Below are positions 60,886-64,000 of a DNA stretch of 64,000 nt, one piece after another (positions within the stretch are counted from its first letter, which is position 1; every line of letters begins with the position of its first letter). The notes under the pieces were generated by a model. The model saw only the letters and a list, made by a program, of their open reading frames with translations. It did not search any database and was not told the DNA's origin. Source of the DNA: Bacteroidales bacterium UBA4331 (GTDB lineage: Bacteria > Bacteroidota > Bacteroidia > Bacteroidales > Paludibacteraceae); assembly GCA_002394395.1 (NCBI GenBank), contig DGTR01000020.1, positions 29,797-93,796 on the forward strand. The letters run 5' to 3'. The position numbers and the translations under genes were made by a program.

Positions 60886-62033
60886 ATTCCAAAGAGGTTT
60901 CGGAAGAAGTTCTTCTTATCCGCCGCGCCGGGGACGATATTCGGGCTGTTCTGCAGCTGTTCGATGAGTTTGCGCTCGTCCTTGTTGAGCTTCTCTGGGA
61001 TATAGACGCCTACGTTGATGAGCAGGTCGCCAACTCCGTAGTTGCGTCCGTACTGGTCGATACGCGGCAGTCCCTTGCCTCGCATACGCAGCACCTTACC
61101 GGGTTGGGTACCGGGGGTGATGGTGATCTTCACGTCGCCCGTGAGGGTCGGAATCTGTACCTGTCCGCCGAGGACGGCTGTCGGCATGTCGAGCAGGAGG
61201 TTATAGATCAGGTCACTCTCCTGACGAACGAAATCCTTGTGCTCCTCCTCTTCGATAAGAACGAGCAGGTCACCGGGTACACCGCCGCGCGGGGCTGCGT
61301 TACCCTTGCCGGGGATGGTCAGCTGCATGCCGCCGGCTACGCCTGCAGGGATAGTGATGGGGATGATCTCCTCGTCGCGGATGACGCCTTGGCCGCCGCA
61401 TTTAGGACACTTGTTCTTGATGATCGTGCCCTCGCCGCCGCAGGTGTCACATTCCGATTGTACCTGCATCATGCCGAAGATACCTCGCTGCTGGCGGACG
61501 ACGCGTCCGGAACCCTTGCAGGTCGGACAGGTCTCCGTGCGGCCATCGGCAGAACCGGAGCCGTTGCAGTCCTTACATTGTACGAGCTTGCGGACCTTGA
61601 TCTTCTTCTCGCATCCGGTAGCTATCTCCTCGAGGGTCAGATGAACCTTGACACGCATGTCGCTTCCTCTGCGAACACGCGGTCCGCGACTGCGTGAACC
61701 GCCGCCGAAGAAGTCACCAAGGTCAAAACCTGCACCCTCGAAGATATCACCGAAATGGCTGAAGATATCCTCCATGGACATGCCGCCTCCGCTGAATCCG
61801 CCTGCGCCACCCATACCGGCAAAGCCGTATTGGTCGTAACGGGCACGTTTCTGCGGGTCGGACAGCACCTCGTATGCCTCCGCTGCCTCCTTGAATTTCT
61901 CCTCGGCTTCTTTGTCGCCGGGGTTCTTGTCCGGGTGGTATTGGATGGCTTTCTTGCGGTACGCCTTCTTTATCTCCTCTGCGGTTGCCGTCTTCGGCAC
62001 CTCGAGCACTTCATAATAATCACGCTTATCCAT
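60882..62033 (-). CDS. dnaJ: Chaperone protein DnaJ
   Basis: 383 aa. J domain with H-P-D (Y-H-P-D-K-N-P, residues about 33-39), G/F-rich linker (75-115), four zinc-finger repeats C-x-x-C-x-G-x-G (about 150-215) and C-terminal substrate-binding domains. Hsp40 co-chaperone that stimulates DnaK ATPase. It follows grpE after a 140-nt repeat-rich gap and is translationally coupled to a downstream outer-membrane protein gene. Confidence 0.98.
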   Translation of the reverse strand: MDKRDYYEVLEVPKTATAEEIKKAYRKKAIQYHPDKNPGDKEAEEKFKEAAEAYEVLSDPQKRARYDQYGFAGMGGAGGFSGGGMSMEDIFSHFGDIFEGAGFDLGDFFGGGSRSRGPRVRRGSDMRVKVHLTLEEIATGCEKKIKVRKLVQCKDCNGSGSADGRTETCPTCKGSGRVVRQQRGIFGMMQVQSECDTCGGEGTIIKNKCPKCGGQGVIRDEEIIPITIPAGVAGGMQLTIPGKGNAAPRGGVPGDLLVLIEEEEHKDFVRQESDLIYNLLLDMPTAVLGGQVQIPTLTGDVKITITPGTQPGKVLRMRGKGLPRIDQYGRNYGVGDLLINVGVYIPEKLNKDERKLIEQLQNSPNIVPGAADKKNFFRNLFGI

Positions 62034-62173
62034 TTACAATTTGTTCATTTACAATTTCTTTATTCACTTCGTTCATACGATCTGCTTTGCCGTATGGTTC
62101 ATTTATTTAGTCATTTAGTCATTTTACCATTATATCAAATGGTACATGGTACATGACCAAATGGTACTTGAAT
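62034..62173. repeat. Repeat-rich gap between grpE and dnaJ
   Basis: Holds several short tandem motifs: CATTTACAATTT (twice), TTAGTCATTT-type units, and interspersed AAATGGTAC/ATGGTACATG units. No gene seen. Confidence 0.6.
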
Positions 62174-62731
62174 TTATTCTCCGACGACGACTTTGGCGAA
62201 GCGAATGACTTTTTCGCCGAGTTTATAACCCTTCTGGGTACAATCGATCACTTTGCCTTTCTTCTCCTCTCCGGCAGCGAAGGTCGTGACGGCCTCGTGC
62301 TCGTCGGTGTTGAAATCAGCGTCCTCCGTCTGGATGGGGTGCACGTCGTTCTTGTCGAGGAAAGAGAGGAACTTCTGCTGGATGAGCTTGATACCCTCGC
62401 GCACGGCATCGATGTCGTTGGTCTTATCCATGACAGCGATGGCGCGCTCGAAATCATCGACGAGAGGCAACATCTCCGTAAAGATGCGCTCTCCGGCGGT
62501 CTCCATGAGTTCGAGTTTCTCCTTGTTGGTACGGCGGCGGTAGTTATCAAACTCCGCCATCATCCGGAGGTTCTTGTCCTCGAGTTCGGCGATACGCTCC
62601 TGTGCCTGCGCCAGCAGCTCCTCCGCCGTCGGCTCTTCGGTTTGCGGCTCCGCCGCTTGCTCCTCTACTTGCTCCTCCAGCGTAGCTTGTTCCTTTTCTT
62701 TCTCTAATTCTTCGATATTCTCTTTTTTCAT
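62174..62731 (-). CDS. grpE: Nucleotide exchange factor GrpE
   Basis: 185 aa. Acidic, coiled-coil N-terminus (E/Q-rich, 1-60), then the GrpE core: R-M-M-A-E-F-D-N-Y-R-R-R-T-N-K-E near 75-90, L-P-L-V-D-D-F-E-R-A-I near 110, and the C-terminal beta domain with D-x-x-E-H-E-A-V near 145. Exchanges ADP on DnaK. It leads the leftward operon from a promoter at 62815-62845. Confidence 0.96.
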   Translation of the reverse strand: MKKENIEELEKEKEQATLEEQVEEQAAEPQTEEPTAEELLAQAQERIAELEDKNLRMMAEFDNYRRRTNKEKLELMETAGERIFTEMLPLVDDFERAIAVMDKTNDIDAVREGIKLIQQKFLSFLDKNDVHPIQTEDADFNTDEHEAVTTFAAGEEKKGKVIDCTQKGYKLGEKVIRFAKVVVGE

Positions 62732-62772
62732 AATTTATCTATCATCTATTTATCCATCATCTATCAACTATT

Positions 62773-62790
62773 ATGCCATAGTCATGCCAA
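62773..62790 (-). promoter_or_regulatory. Possible sigma-54-like element upstream of grpE
   Basis: TTGGCATGACTATGGCAT resembles the -24/-12 pattern (GG-N10-GC) with one mismatch in the -12 TTGC. An inverted repeat CTGCCA-AAA-TGGCAG (62791-62805) lies directly beside it. Weak, pattern-based call. Confidence 0.3.
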
Positions 62791-62814
62791 CTGCCAAAAT
62801 GGCAGACTTGGCTG

Positions 62815-62845
62815 CAAAGGTACGACTTTTTTTTGATATATGCAA
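62815..62845 (-). promoter_or_regulatory. Promoter of the grpE-dnaJ operon
   Basis: TACCTTTG at 62815-62822 and TTG at 62843-62845, spacer 20 nt; leader about 80 nt. Confidence 0.78.
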
Positions 62846-62945
62846 GGAAAATCGGAATTTTTTGGGAGTTTGCCGTGCTCACGAAAGCTACAAAGCTTTG
62901 TTTATCGTTGCGCAGCACTCTCAACGGAGGCTATACGGACGTAGA

Positions 62946-64000
62946 TTACAGATGTATCTCTATATGCTCATTTTCACCGATGAGCATATATATCCCACTT
63001 TGAAGAGGAATATCTTGAGGTTGACCGGGTTGTACGGCCTGCTGCCATAATTCGTTGCCGTTAGCGTCGTTTATACGTATCGTTTGCGCTGTGCTGACCA
63101 TAATCTGCACACCAGCGCCATCCTCTAAGCAAGTTAGAGAAACCGTTGCGTGAGGTATTTCCGGCACGGGTTCAGGCGGATCTGCTTCTTCAGGGGCAGT
63201 AGTAGAGATAGTTATAGTTCCGCTTGATGTTGTGGAAGTATAGAACCGCACATAGAAATACCCGTCTGTATCCACATGATCCGCCCATTGGGCAATCGTT
63301 GAATCAGGAATGGTATATGCGGCTCCCGTCAAGTTATGGGAATAGAAGAGTTCGCTTCCTGTTTCGCTGGTTCCAATAGTGCATCCACCGGAGACAAGCA
63401 TCTTCATAGTGCTTGTTCTGCTCCATTGAACGGTCATGTCTCCACCTACCCAATCGTTATAATAGAAGCGGTGGATAACTTTGGATCGGGCTGCAACACT
63501 CAGCACAGTGTCTCTCCGGATGATTCTCGTTTTGCCGATACAATCAGAAGGAGTCCACTGCGTAGGTGTGATTGTCGTGCTCTGCGTACATTGGAAACGC
63601 AGATACAGATATTTCTTGCTCGTTTGCGACCAAAGAGCATCCAGTTCCGCCTTCGTGAGTCCGCACCAATGCCCTTGGTCGGTCACACTAAACGGATAAA
63701 CACCGACCGCATCCTTAGTAAGAAAATCCGGTGTCAGACCGATATACATCTTGAAAAGGTGATCAGTAGGCGTATTAAAACGAGTAGCGGATGTCCATGC
63801 TTTGGGAATAGCATAAAGCGCGGCTGTGTCGCCCGATACGGGTGTCGGGACATCGTATTGCAGCAGAGTGGCTCCTCCTTCCGGCGGAATTTCTTTGACC
63901 AGTTCTACTTTCAAGGAGCCGGTACCACCACTAACCACTTTGGTATAAAAGATACCGCCTTTCGCCGTATTAGTGGGATTGCGCATGTACGTCATGTAGT
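62946..64000 (-). CDS. Secreted protein with type IX sorting tail, C-terminal part (cut by window edge)
   Basis: At least 350 aa; the frame stays open to the right edge, so the start is missing. The visible part is beta-rich without a recognised catalytic motif. The last 60 residues fit a type A T9SS sorting domain (T-I-R-I-N-D-A-N-G-N-E-L-W, then I-P-L-Q-S-G-I-Y-M-L-I-G-E), so export by the Por system is likely. No clear terminator follows; a short AAAGCT/AGCTTT stem lies at 62884-62899. Confidence 0.78.
   Translation of the reverse strand, partial: YMTYMRNPTNTAKGGIFYTKVVSGGTGSLKVELVKEIPPEGGATLLQYDVPTPVSGDTAALYAIPKAWTSATRFNTPTDHLFKMYIGLTPDFLTKDAVGVYPFSVTDQGHWCGLTKAELDALWSQTSKKYLYLRFQCTQSTTITPTQWTPSDCIGKTRIIRRDTVLSVAARSKVIHRFYYNDWVGGDMTVQWSRTSTMKMLVSGGCTIGTSETGSELFYSHNLTGAAYTIPDSTIAQWADHVDTDGYFYVRFYTSTTSSGTITISTTAPEEADPPEPVPEIPHATVSLTCLEDGAGVQIMVSTAQTIRINDANGNELWQQAVQPGQPQDIPLQSGIYMLIGENEHIEIHL

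Overview
The window reads as chromosome of a Gram-negative Bacteroidota, most likely an uncultured gut-type Bacteroidales (Paludibacteraceae-like is my guess, not proven). The evidence is: twelve promoters of the Bacteroidota type (TTG, 20-nt spacer, TAnnTTTG); a PorQ-like type IX secretion protein; BspA-like leucine-rich-repeat proteins and InlB-repeat/fibronectin giant proteins with short C-terminal tails; DUF4254, Wzi, TamB, MlaE/MlaF and LptB; and a DPE2-type GH77 with CBM20 domains. No rRNA, tRNA, CRISPR, IS element or integrase was found. Layout: 1-5155 holds a partial LRR protein, an orphan fumarate reductase/succinate dehydrogenase cytochrome b, a class A acid phosphatase, PorQ, Cmk and IspH. 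5156-11888 holds a BspA-like protein, 4-alpha-glucanotransferase and an AglD/LPG-synthase-like membrane protein. 11951-13969 is a helix-hairpin-helix outer-membrane protein. 13978-25334 is a surface-protein operon read leftward: a 2202-aa giant, a 1420-aa T9SS-type protein and a small protein with a C-terminal membrane anchor. 25366-29094 is an AT-rich accessory island: FRG-domain protein, small membrane protein, zinc-ribbon protein, a broken winged-helix gene, and about 1.5 kb without intact genes that is dense in short repeats and entered by an orphan promoter. 29095-42557 is housekeeping: UvrB, L19, TamB, PNPase, MlaE/MlaF, an M6 protease, ExoIII. 42647-57591 is a cell-surface glycan block (LptB, two LTA-synthase-like sulfatases, Kelch lipoprotein, Wzi, DUF4254, GT9, GT90, LPS kinase, three GT4, O-antigen ligase-like protein). 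57588-62731 reads leftward from GrpE and DnaJ into two outer-membrane proteins and on into the glycan genes. The right edge cuts a secreted protein.

How the genes work together: LptB, MlaE/MlaF and TamB serve outer-membrane biogenesis. The glycosyltransferases, ligase, Wzi and sulfatase-type transferases build and decorate surface polysaccharide. PorQ fits the many secreted proteins with C-terminal sorting tails.

The most unusual signal is a set of short tandem repeats (7-8 bp units, plus a CCTTCCCC-type palindrome) inside the reading frames of conserved genes (cmk, ispH, uvrB and several membrane proteins) and at gene junctions, where they supply start or stop codons. The same kind of repeat fills the 27.5-29.1 kb island. 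Two divergent promoter pairs are built on palindromes carrying both -33 elements; in one the two promoters physically interleave.
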